From CAVXHV01 sp963761445 (lineage in GTDB: Bacteria; Planctomycetota; Planctomycetia; Isosphaerales; Isosphaeraceae), in NCBI GenBank assembly GCA_963761445.1, contig CAVXHV010000004.1:3038001-3102000 (forward strand): DNA of 64,000 nucleotides. The letters are read 5' to 3'. The position numbers were made by a program, and so were the translations under genes. The notes beneath the pieces are model-generated. The model had not been told where the DNA came from. It searched no databases and worked only from the letters and a program-made list of their open reading frames with translations. This document shows, piece by piece, positions 18,423 through 28,005 of this stretch. How positions within the stretch are numbered: the first letter of the stretch is position 1; every line of letters begins with the position of its first letter.

Positions 18423-21400
18423 TCAGGAATAGACCGAAAAAGTACCCCGATGGCCAGGTGCTTTCCGTCCGCGCGGCACTGGGCGCCTGATCAAGACGCC
18501 GGTCAACGTGGTCGCCGCGATGTCGCGTCCGGTCACGATGTCCCAGATCTTGAGCACCCCGCAGTCATCAGCTCCGAGCAGCCGCGAGCCGTCCGGACTG
18601 AACGCCAAGACCCAGCCTCGCCTCGCCGTCGAGTCTTCCGATCGTGCGCGATAGGGCGCCTGTACGGGTATCCCGTAACCGGATCGTGCCGTCCGGCGAT
18701 CTGCGCCCACTCTCGCAGAGACTGATCGCGGTGCGCATGTATTGACGTGTCCTCGGGCACGGCGTCGACCGGGAACGTACGGACGACCTTGCCGGCCGCG
18801 ACATCCACGACGTGGATGGTCTTCCCCGAGTCGCGATGTACAGGCGTTTGCTATCGGCTGTCCAGGCAGAGATGAGAGCATCGGCTGCGGGAGCTCGATC
18901 GGGCCGCAGAGCGGTTCGCCCGTCGCGGTGTCCCAGAGCCGGAGGGGCCTTCGCTTGACCGAAGTAGAAACCCGTCAAGAGAGTCTGGCCGTCGGGGCTG
19001 AGGGCGGGGATTTCCGTGGCTGACAGCCCGTCTTTGGTGATCGAAATGGCGTCCCGCCGTGCCGTCGTGTCCCAGAGGCGGAGGGTCCCGTCGGCGCCCC
19101 CCGTGGCCAGGCGCGTCCCATCCGGACCGAAGGCAAGTGTCTCCACAGATCCGAGGTGCCCTCTGAAGGTCTGGACCTTCTGACCCGTCGCGGTGTCCCA
19201 CAGCTCCACGATGCCCTCGGCGCCCCCTGTCGCCAGGCGTTTGCCGTCCGGGCTGAAGGCCAGGCATTCGATGAACCAGGATTGGGAGGGCCAGGTGGCC
19301 TGCACCTCACGGTTTGCCACGCCCCAGATCCGAACCCCCTTGTTCCCGCAGGCGGCCAGGCGTGTGCCGTCCGGGCCGAAGGCCACGTCCCACACAACCG
19401 TCCCTTCAGTGTATCGGCAAGAGAAGACCTCGTGTCCCGTCGTGGCATCCAACACCTTGACGAGAGGGTCAGGCCGGACGTCAAACGGGTCGACGGTGGC
19501 CAGGAGTCTGCCGTCTGGAGAAGAAGGACCGTGCCGCCATCCCGTAGGGGAGCCGATCGATCGTCACGACGGCCTGGCGCTTGACCAGGTCCCAGATCCG
19601 CATCGAACGCGGTGAGTCCTTCAGCGGAGCGTCGTCATCGGGACGATACATGCAGACCAATTTTTTGCCGTCGGGACTGAATCGCACACCGCGGGCGGTC
19701 AACTTCGCGGGCCCTTCCAGCGTGACGAGCCCACCCGTGGCCAGGTCCCAGACCAGGACCGAAATGATCCCAACGAGTCGCGGCGAGATGGGTACCGTCG
19801 GGACTGAGGACCGCTCTGTCCAGGTTTTCGGCGGGGCCACTGAGCTGGACGCGAAGCGGCTGGCCCGTCGCCGCATCCCAGAACTTCACGTCGCCGGACC
19901 TCGGGTTGGAATACTTCTGCCGTGGCCGGCTCAACCCGGAAGTGACCAGCCGCTTGCCGTCCGGCGTGAAGGCGACGGTCCTGACCATGCCGAGATGCGC
20001 CTTCGACGGTCAGCAGATCGCGATGAAAGAGGCGGCGAAGGTAATGCCATTCGAACCCGCGGAGATCGGTCTCGCCGGGCCGGGGCCGGTGGTTCTCCAG
20101 CAACTCGTGGGCGCGGCTCAGGTTGTTCTCATCCCAGGCGACGCGGGCCAGGTTCACGTCGGCGACGTAACTGGCCCGTCGCAGGGTGTCGTTCACGGCC
20201 GCCAGCTTGTCGCGCCGCTCTTCGGCCTGCGCCCGGGCGTCGTCGGCCTCGCGCTTGCGGCTCTCGGCCCTCTCTCGGCCACGGTGGCGCGGACGGCCTG
20301 CCAGGTGCTGGCGACCGCGCCTAAGACCAGCAGCACCAGGAATGCGCCGGCCACGAGCAGCGGCGTGCGGTGCTTGCGCGCGGCCTTGCGCAGCCGGTAG
20401 CCCGTGCTGGGCGGGCACGGCCTCCACCGGCTCGTCGGCGAGGTATCTCTGGATGTCCCGCGCCAGGCCGCTGGCGGTTTCGTACCGCCGCGTGCGGTCC
20501 TTCTCCAGGCACTTCATCACGATCCAGTCGAGCTCGCCGCGGACCAATTCCCGAGAGCCGGCCGGGATCGGTGTTCTGCGCCGCCGCGATCTTGGGCAGG
20601 TTGTTCGAGCTGCGAGAGCCGCACGCTCGGCCGCGGTGCTTCCGCTTCCTTGATCAGCCGCACCATCTCGGCCAGCGCCGCTGCCGCAGCCGCTTTCTGT
20701 TCCAGGGGCGTCGTCCCTGTCGAGCAGCTCATAAAGCAGGACGCCCAGCGAGTAGATGTCGCTGCGCGTGTCCACGCCGAAGGCATTCATCTCGGCCTGC
20801 TCGGGGCTCATGTACTCGAAGGTGCCGACGAAGGCGCCGAACTGCGTGAACATTGTCTTTTCGGTCAGCCGCTGCTCGACCGCCTTGGCCACGCCGAAGT
20901 CGATCACCTTGGGCACCGGCTTGATCGTCGTACATCGTCACCAGGACGTTGGACGGCTTGACGTCGCGGTGGATGATCCCCTTCTGATGTGCGTGCTGGA
21001 TGGCCTGGCACACGGGCACGAACAGTTCCAGCCGCTCGCGCGGGTTCAGTTTGCCGTCGTCGCAAAACTGGGTAATGGGCACGCCGTGGACCAGCTCCAT
21101 GACGAAGTAGGGCCGGCCGCTGTCGGTCGTGCCGACGTCGAGGACGCGGGCGATGTTCTGGTGGTCCATCATGGCCAGGGCCTGCCGCTCGGCCTCGAAG
21201 CGGGCGACGACCTGGCGGCTGTCCATCCCCGGCTTGATGATCTTCAGCGCGACGCGGCGGCGGACCGGCTCGAGCTGCTCGGCCATGAAGACGGCGCCCA
21301 TGCCCCCTTCGCCGATCTGCTGGAGGAGCTTGTAGGGGCCGACGATTGTGCCGAGGCTCTCCGTGGCAGGCTGGTCGATGGTCGCGCTGGGAGCGGCCGC

Positions 21401-21582
21401 CACTGGACGGTCGAGCAGGCTGTCGGGGCTGTCGCCGGCGGCCAGCAGCTCGCTTCGATGTGGGCGATCCGGGCCTCGTCACTGCCGCACGCCTCCCGGA
21501 CGGCCTCCCGCCGTCGGTCCGGGTCGCGGATTTCGCGGGCGGCGTGGAAGATCGCCTCGTTGTCGGGTGGTGATGCGGTCAT
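18423..21582 (-). pseudogene. Ser/Thr protein kinase with WD40 repeats, heavily frameshifted
   Basis: The start at 21582 has GGAGG six bases upstream and opens with PPDNEAIFHAAREIRDPDRR, a different N-terminal type from the ECF-linked kinases. The kinase domain then appears in pieces: GEGGMGAVFMAEQLEPVRRR, HRDVKPSNVLV, VIDFGVAKAVEQ, GTFEYMSPEQAEMN and RSDIYSLGVLLYELL. A linker (YVADVNLARVAWDENNLSRA) and WD40 blades follow, for example LAFSPDGKRLATGGAEGIVE and LAFGPDGTRLATGGADGTLR. The last blade is FSPDGSRLLGADDCGVLKIW. Every domain of a full-length protein is present and in order, but the frame changes at least nine times in 3.2 kb (segments near 21582-21430, 21403-20945, 20916-20720, 20700-20560, 20550-20280, 20240-19980, 19876-19500, 19455-18950, 18881-18423). 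Either a decaying gene or a poorly resolved stretch. Confidence 0.8.
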
Positions 21583-21790
21583 GGGAGCCTCCGGGGCGGG
21601 CCGTGGGGCTCGTCCAGAATACAATGCGAGAAACCGGGGGCGGACCCGTAACTGCGTCGCATCGGATTAGCCGTCCGGTTATACTCCGGCGGAGAACGGG
21701 CCGCTACCGAAAGCCGACGCCCGTGACCCCGGCACCAGAGGCTCAGGGTACATCGATTGGTGGGCTCACCTGCTCATCACCCGATCTCAT
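21583..21790. other. intergenic region between the kinase and the MBG surface protein
   Basis: About 200 bases. It presumably holds the promoter of the minus-strand kinase. I see no further gene, clear hairpin or repeat in it apart from the 73-bp repeat that follows. Confidence 0.3.
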
Positions 21791-21863
21791 CCCGTCAAGT
21801 CCTGGAATTTGCGACCACGGACTTGGTCAATTTGGGCGGCCTCATTGTGCTGGCCAGGAAGTC
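21791..21863 (-). repeat. copy B of the 73-bp direct repeat, at the 3' end of the MBG surface protein
   Basis: On the minus strand one frame gives DFLASTMRPPKLTKSVVANS, RT and a stop, a natural continuation of LLIVYSGDP in the surface protein. A frame change just before it makes the present ORF end early as TSWPAQ at 21842. It matches 18158-18230 at 70 of 73 positions. Confidence 0.85.
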
Positions 21864-24800
21864 GGATCGCCGCTGTAGACGATCAAGAGCGGCTGGTTCA
21901 GCACCTTCGTCGGCTTGAACGTCAGCGTGGCCGCTCCGCCGCTCAAGGCCGCGGTGCCGAGCTTCGTCACCTTGAGTTTCTTCCCTTGCTTCTTGACGAA
22001 CTCGAAAGTCACTGTGCCCGTCGGCACGCCCCCGCCGAGGGCTACTGGGTCGATCGCCGCCGTGAGCTCGACGCCCTTCAGCACCTTCTTCCGCGTGAGG
22101 ACCGCGTGCGGCTGCAAGACGATCGTCGTCGTGGCCGGCGCGATCGTGAAGGTGGTGGGTTTGGACTGGGCCGGTGCAAAATCGGCGCTACCGGGGAAGC
22201 TGGCCACGACGGTAAAGGTCCCGGCGGCGGAAGGGGCCGTGGAGCCCAGATTCGTGCCGGAGGTGCCCGAACCGGCAAAATAGGTCAGGGTCGGCGTCAC
22301 GCCTTCCAGGATCGGGGTCGCCGTGCCGCCTGAGCCTGTCACGGTGGCGGCGGCCGCGATCGGAGCGCCGGTGTAGGTCCCGCCCGGGGCGCTCTCGGTC
22401 ACCACGGGCGTCGCCCGGGCGATTGTCAGCGTGCTGGCGGTGAACTGGATCGTGTAGTTGCCGTCGGCCGCGAGCGTGCCCTGCGTGATCGCGTAGGGAC
22501 CGCCGGTTACCGTCTGGCCGGCCGCGCGCAGAAAGATGCCCGCTCAGCACCGTCGCGGCGGTATCGTCGAACTGGAAGCCTGCGGCGGTGTAGGCCAGCG
22601 TCGGGTCGGCTGAGCCGAAGACTTTTGTCTCGGGATTCGCCGTGATGGTGAGCGTCGCCGGGGTGATGGCCAGCGTGCCGCCAGTGAAACTCAGCGTGTA
22701 ATTGCTGTCGGCAGCGAGGGTGCCCTGGGTGATCGCGTAGGGGCCGCCGGATACCGTTTCGCCGGGTGCTCGCGCGAGCTGGTCCGTCAGCGCTGTGGCG
22801 GCGGTGTCGTCGATCGTCACGCCGTCCACCGTCGGATCGACTAGCCCGGCGGGCGTGTCGGTCAGGGCGGGGTCGGCGGTGCCGTAAACCTTGGACTGGG
22901 AATTGGCTGTAACGTTCAAGGTTGCCGGGGTGATGGTCGAGCGACTGGCGGTGAAGCTCAGCGTGTAATTGCTGTTGGCGGCGAGCGTGCCCTGGGTGAT
23001 TGCGTAGTGCCGACCGCTCGCCGGCCAGCTCTCGCCGGACGTCCGGGCAAGCGGCCCGTGAGCACCGTCGCGGCGGTGTCGTCGATCGCCACGCCGTCGA
23101 CCGTGGCGTCGACAAGCCCGTTGCGAGACGGTCAAGGCGGGGTCGGCGGTGCCGTAAACCTTGGTCTGGGGATTGGCCGTGACGGTAAGGTCGCCGGGGT
23201 GATGGTCAGCGTACTGCCGGTGAAGCTGATCGTGTAGTCGCTCGCCGCGAGCGTGCCCTGGGTGATCGCATACGGGCCGCCGGATACCGTCTCGCCGGGT
23301 GTCCGCGAAAGCAGGCCCGAAAGCGCCGTCGCGGCCGTGTCGTCGATGATCACTCCGTCGACCGTGGTATCGACAAATCCGGTTGCCGTGTCGGTCAGGG
23401 CGGGATCGTCGGTGCCGTAGACCTTGGTCTGGGCACTGGCGGTGACGGAAGTGCGCCGGGGTGATGGTCAGCGTGCTGCCGGTGTAGCTGATGGTGTAGT
23501 TACTGTTGGCCGCGAGCGTCCCCTGGCTGATCGCAAATCCGCCGGCCTGTTCGCCGGCCAGGGTGCCTGCCTGCGCCCGGGCCTGCTCGCCGGTCAGGAC
23601 CGACGCGGCGGTGTCGTGGAACTGGAAGCCGCTGGCGGTGTAGGCCAGCGCCGGGTCGTCGTGGCCGTAGACCTTGGTTTCGGGCTTCGCCGTGATCGTG
23701 AGTGTCGCCGGGTTGACCGTCAGCGTGCTGGTCGTGCTGGCGGAGGCAAAGGTCCCGTCGCTAGTGTACGCATAGGTGATCGTATCGGGCGAGCTGGACA
23801 CGATGAGGTCATCGTCATTGAACGTGGTGGAGAAGGCGCCGCCGGAGCCGATGGTGGCCGGCTGCTCGTTGCCGTCTAAGGTCACGGCGACAGTCTCGCC
23901 CACTGGGGCTTGCGAACCGTTGCTCAGCGTACCGGAAACCGTGACGCTGGAGGTGCCGTAGGTGATACTCTGGCCGCTGATTCCGGAAAAGGAGAGCGAG
24001 GTGAGTGTCGAATTCTGCGTCTGGAAGGCGCCGATGTCGGGGTTGGGTGTGTCGAGCGGCTCGCCACGCTGATCGGTGGTGATCGGGGTGGAGGTGCCCG
24101 GGTAGTCGGCGATCACACCGGCGCCCAAGGCCGGGCTGCCGGCGAGGAGGGCCATGGTCTGGGTCGGCCCGCCGTTGTTGCCCAGGGCGGACAGGAGGGG
24201 ATTGGCCACGCCGACGATGTTTCCGTCGACCCCATTGGCCAGGCCCCCCGAGCCGCCCGTGCCGATCAGGTTGTAGCTGCCCGAAACGTTACCGCCGACG
24301 TCGCTGGCGCCGGAGGGATTGGTGTTGCCGGCGACGATCGTGTCGGTCAGGACTGTGTTGTAGCTTTCGGGGTAGCTGTTGGCGTACAGGCCGCCGCCGT
24401 AGGTGGCGGAGTTGCCACTGACCGTGCAGCCGGTCAGGCTCAGTTGGGCCTTGTAGTTTTCGAACACGCCGCCGCCGTAAGTGGCGGCGGAGTTGCCGCT
24501 CAAGGTGCAGTCGGTCAGGGTCAGGTTGCCCGTGTTGGCATTGCTCACGCCGCCGCCGTAGCGGAGCCGGCGTTGCCGCTCAAGGTGCAGTCGGTCAGGG
24601 TGGCCGTGCCCTGGTTTTCCAGACCGCCGCCACCGTCGTCGTCGTCGGAGTTGCCGCTGACGGTGCAGTCGGTCAGGGTCAGGTTGGCCCGCCGCGCATT
24701 GAACACGCCGCCGCCGCCGTAGGAGTCCTGGGCCGAGTTACCTCTATCGTGCAGCCGGTGAGCGTCGCCGTGCCGTAGTTCGCCAGACCGCCGCCATTGC

Positions 24801-26558
24801 CCGACGAGATCGATCCGCCGGAGATGGTCAGGCCGGAGAGCGAGGCGGTCACACCAGGGTCGATCTCGAAGACGCGGCTGCTCCCGCCGCCGCTCAAGGT
24901 CAACCCCGCGGCCGGGGCGGTGATCGTCTGCATTCCGCCCGTGTCGCTCAGCTCGAGCTCGCCGCCGGAGAGCGTGATCTTCTGGGCCGTGCTGAAGATG
25001 GTCGGATCGAAGACGATCGTGTTTACCCCGTCATCGGCGTTGGCCTGGTCGACGCAGTAACGCAGGTCGCCCGCGTCGCCGGAACCGATCCCCGCATCTC
25101 CCAGGCTGTTTACCGTGAAGATGGTGTGCGTTGGCTCGACCGTCAGCGTGCTAGTGGTGCTGGCGGGGGCGAAGGTCCCGTCGCCGAAATACGCGAATTC
25201 GACCGTGTAGGGCGAATTGGCGACCAGGAGGCCGGTCGTGTCGAAGCTCGTGGAGAAGGCGCCTCCGGAGCTGATTGTGGCCGACTGCTGGACGCCGTCC
25301 AAAGTCACGGTGACGCTTTCGCCGACCGGGGCCTGCGAGCCGTTGGCCAACGTACCGGAGATGGACACATTGGGGTTGTCGGAGTTGATGCTCGGGTTGC
25401 TGAGTCCCGAGAAGGAGAGAGCGATGAGGCCGGACCCCTGGACCTGGAAGGCGCCGATGTCGGGGTTGGGTGTGTCGAGCGGCTCGCCGCGCTGGTCGGT
25501 GGTGATCGGGGTGGTTGTGCCCGGATAGTCGGCGATTGCACCCGCGGCGATGGCCGGGCTGCCGGAGAGCAAGGCCATGGTTTGAGTCGGCCCGCCAAAG
25601 TTGCCCAGCGGGGCTAAATCCAAGTTGGTGAGGCTGGTCAAGACGATGTCGCCGTCGACCCCATTGACCAGGCCCCCCGAGCCGCCGGTGCCGATCAGGT
25701 TGTTGCCGCCCGAGACGACCTGACCGGAGATGTCGCCGGGGCCGTACTGACCGGAGTAATCGGTGTTGCCGGCGACGATGGTATCGGTCAGGATCACCGT
25801 CCCCGCGAAGAGGTTTTGCAGGCCGCCGGCGGCAACATTGCCGGAGGAGTTGCCGCTCACGGTGCAGCCGGTCAGGGTGACCTAGTTGTAATTGGCCACG
25901 CCTCCGGCTTCTCCGCCTCCGCAGTTATTACCGCTCACGGTGGAGTCGATCAGGTTGGCCGTGCCGTCGTTCAGCAAGGCGGTTTCGTTGCTGCTCAAGG
26001 TGCAGTCGATCAAGTCGGCCGTTCCGGAATTGTCCATGCCGCGGGAATTGCTGCTCGAGGTGCAGCCGGTCAGGTCGGCCGTTCCGGCATTGTTCACGCC
26101 GTCGGGGCCGTTGCCGGACCAGGCGGAGCCGTCTGAGATGGTCAGGCCGGAGATCGAGGCGGTCACACCGTTGTCGACATCAAAGACGCGGCTATTCCCG
26201 CTGTACCCGCCGCCGCTGATCGTCACCCCCGCGGCCGGCCCGGTAATCGTCTGTGTTCCGCCGGTGTCGCTCAGCTCGAGCTGGCTGCCGGAGAGCGTGA
26301 TCGTCTGGGGCGTTCCGAACACGGTCGAATCGAAGACGATCGAGTTCGCCTGGTCATCGGCATTGGCCTGGTTGATGCAGTACCGCAGGTCGCCCGGGCC
26401 GAACCGCTCCCCGCATCTGCCAAGCTGTTGACCGTGAACGTGGACAGCAGGGCGCGGCCCTCGAGGACCTCCAGACTTGGGCTGCGGCGCAGGCGGGGAT
26501 GGTGAACCGCGCGGGAGGCGAATGCGAACCGCTCTTCGAGTCTGCGACGGCTGGCCAT
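21842..26558 (-). CDS. large exported LEPR-XLL protein with beta-helix and MBG repeats, multiply interrupted
   Basis: The start at 26558 has GGAG upstream, and the N terminus carries LEVLEGRALLSTFTVNSLAD, a LEPR-XLL variant. The next part is a parallel beta-helix/CSLREAI-like region (GDLRYCINQANADDQANSIV) with polymorphic repeats of the form LTDCTLSGNSA. Two copies of a choice-of-anchor-Q-like end, NGGPTQTMALLAGSPALGAG, follow, then five MBG repeats and an Ig-like C-terminal domain ending LLIVYSGDP. It is probably a cell-surface adhesin or matrix protein. Coding segments are 26558-26410, 26390-25885, 25881-24750, 24745-24560, 24548-23455 and several in the MBG array down to 22405-21842. Besides frame changes near 26400, 24745, 24560, 23455, 23190, 23115 and 22530, there is an in-frame TAG at 25882-25884. 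Probable true end is 21795, inside the duplicated tail. Confidence 0.75.
22430..23720 (-). repeat. five tandem MBG-type protein repeats
   Basis: Five units of about 255-270 bases are recognisable on the minus strand from the motif (T/S)KVYG, whose complement lies near 23669, 23416, 23151, 22881 and 22616. Each unit has the pattern ATLTITANPETKVYG, DPAL, a D-TAA-VLTG block, then YAITQGTLAANSNYT, which is the MBG/YDG domain. Frame changes fall mostly inside this array. Confidence 0.8.
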
Positions 26559-26701
26559 GCGATGTCTCCTCTCTCGAGTGGGATGCCCTGGGATACCGTG
26601 TGATGCGATGCGATTCCGGGGACGTGGAGCTCGCCGCCGGCGCCGAGCGGCGCGGGAAGATGCCGGGCAAGCGGGGGCTTGCGCGGCGGTCAGGGCCGCG
26701 T

Positions 26702-27964
26702 TCACCGCTTCTTGATCTGTGACGGATGGACTTGCTCTCCGCCGCGGGGGTCGCAGGGCCCGTCCAGAGCACAATGCGAAAAATCTGGACCGCTACTGCC
26801 CTGGTCCCTGGCCGGCTGGATCACGCCAAAGAGGCCGTTGATGGAGACGCCCGGCGCGTTGGGCCCCGCGTCAAAGAAGAGCTGGTTGGTCTTGCCGCCG
26901 TCCGGCTTGCCGTCGCCGAATTCCAGGTCCCACAGGCCGGTGATGGCGATCGGGGTGCCGTCCGGCTGGTCGAGCTGTCCGAGGTAGGCGCCCGTGGTCG
27001 GGTTAAAAACGTTGATGTTGCCGGCCCCCGCCACGTTGCCGATCAGCAGGTCGTGGCTATACGCGCCGAAGTTCGCCGGAGCCTGGATGATCCCCCACGG
27101 GTTTTCCAGCGGGCCGGAGTCGAAGGCGTTGGCGGCGAAATGGTTGGGCGTCAGCAGGTGGCCGTCGGTGTTGAACACGTCCACCACGCCGCCATGCGTA
27201 TTCGCGAGAGAGGCGAAGGTGACGTAGAGCTTGTCGCCCACGGCTTGCACCGACCAGGCGCCAAAGCTTGGCTCAATGCTCGACACGGTCGGATCGGTGA
27301 AGGAGCCGATGGCGTTGAAGTGGCCACCGAACATCTCCACGCGGTTCTGGGTGAAATCGGTCGCATACAGGACATTCTGCCCGTGGCTGTTCTTGGCGAT
27401 CTCCAGCCCGGTGTAGGCGTCGCCGGCGGCACCGTTGTCCACCATGACGATCGCATGCGTGGGATCGACCTTGGGGTTCCAGCCGCTGATGGTACCGTCG
27501 ATCGAATCGAAGATCAGGCGGGCCGGCGCGGACTTGCCATGTTCCGAGATCACAAAGTTATTCGTCGGATTGTAGACGACGCCCGTGGGATGGCCGCCGG
27601 GCCCGATCCCGAGCGCCTGATCGATGGCCGGCGATGCCGACCCCGGGATGGTGATCGTATGCGGGAGCACGTGGCCGGAGCTGCTGTAGAACGTGGCCAG
27701 CCCGGTGGTGAACGTATTGGCCACAACGAAGGACCCGTTCGGCATGGAAGCCATGCCCCAGCCGTTCAAGTTGGTGTCGGTGAGTGCGCCATGCCGGTCT
27801 GGTAGCCCACCAGATTGGTTTGCTGATAACCGCTGAGCAAGCAGCGATCTTCAATCGCTTCCATCCTCGGGCGGAATCTGGCCCGTGGACGAGAGGACGT
27901 TTGTGTGCGCAGGCGCTGCGGCCGCTGAGCGTTTCACGTTTCGCAGCCAGGAAGGGAACAACAT
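26702..27964 (-). CDS. TIGR03118-like exported protein with LEPR-XLL-type N terminus, frameshifted
   Basis: The ATG at 27964 has AAAGGAG about ten bases upstream and gives MLFPSWLRNVKRSAAAAPAH, a common planctomycete export N terminus. After frame changes near 27860 and 27785 the protein reads LEDRCLLSGYQQTNLVGYQT and then NLNGWGMASMPNGSFVVANT. The long continuous frame 27769-26702 follows the TIGR03118 pattern: GHPTGVVYNPTNNF, DSIDGTISGWNPKVD, YATDFTQNRVEMFGGHF, LENPWGIIQAPANFG and ITGLWDLEFGDGKPDGGKTN. TIGR03118 proteins are beta-propeller-like exported proteins of unknown function. The last 35 residues are unlike the family and may be read-through. The gene sits about 140 bases upstream of the MBG surface protein on the same strand. 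Confidence 0.82.
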
Positions 27965-28005
27965 GATGCTTCTCCTTTCGAGAGCTGGTCTGCGATACAA
28001 TGAAA

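Noticed and set aside
22430..23720. Regularly spaced repeats that could suggest a CRISPR array
   Set aside because: Units are about 260 bases and encode MBG domains on the minus strand; there are no short identical repeats with unique spacers and no cas genes.
26726..27805. 359-codon plus-strand frame
   Set aside because: Antisense shadow of the TIGR03118-like protein; valine- and arginine-rich with no conserved motif.
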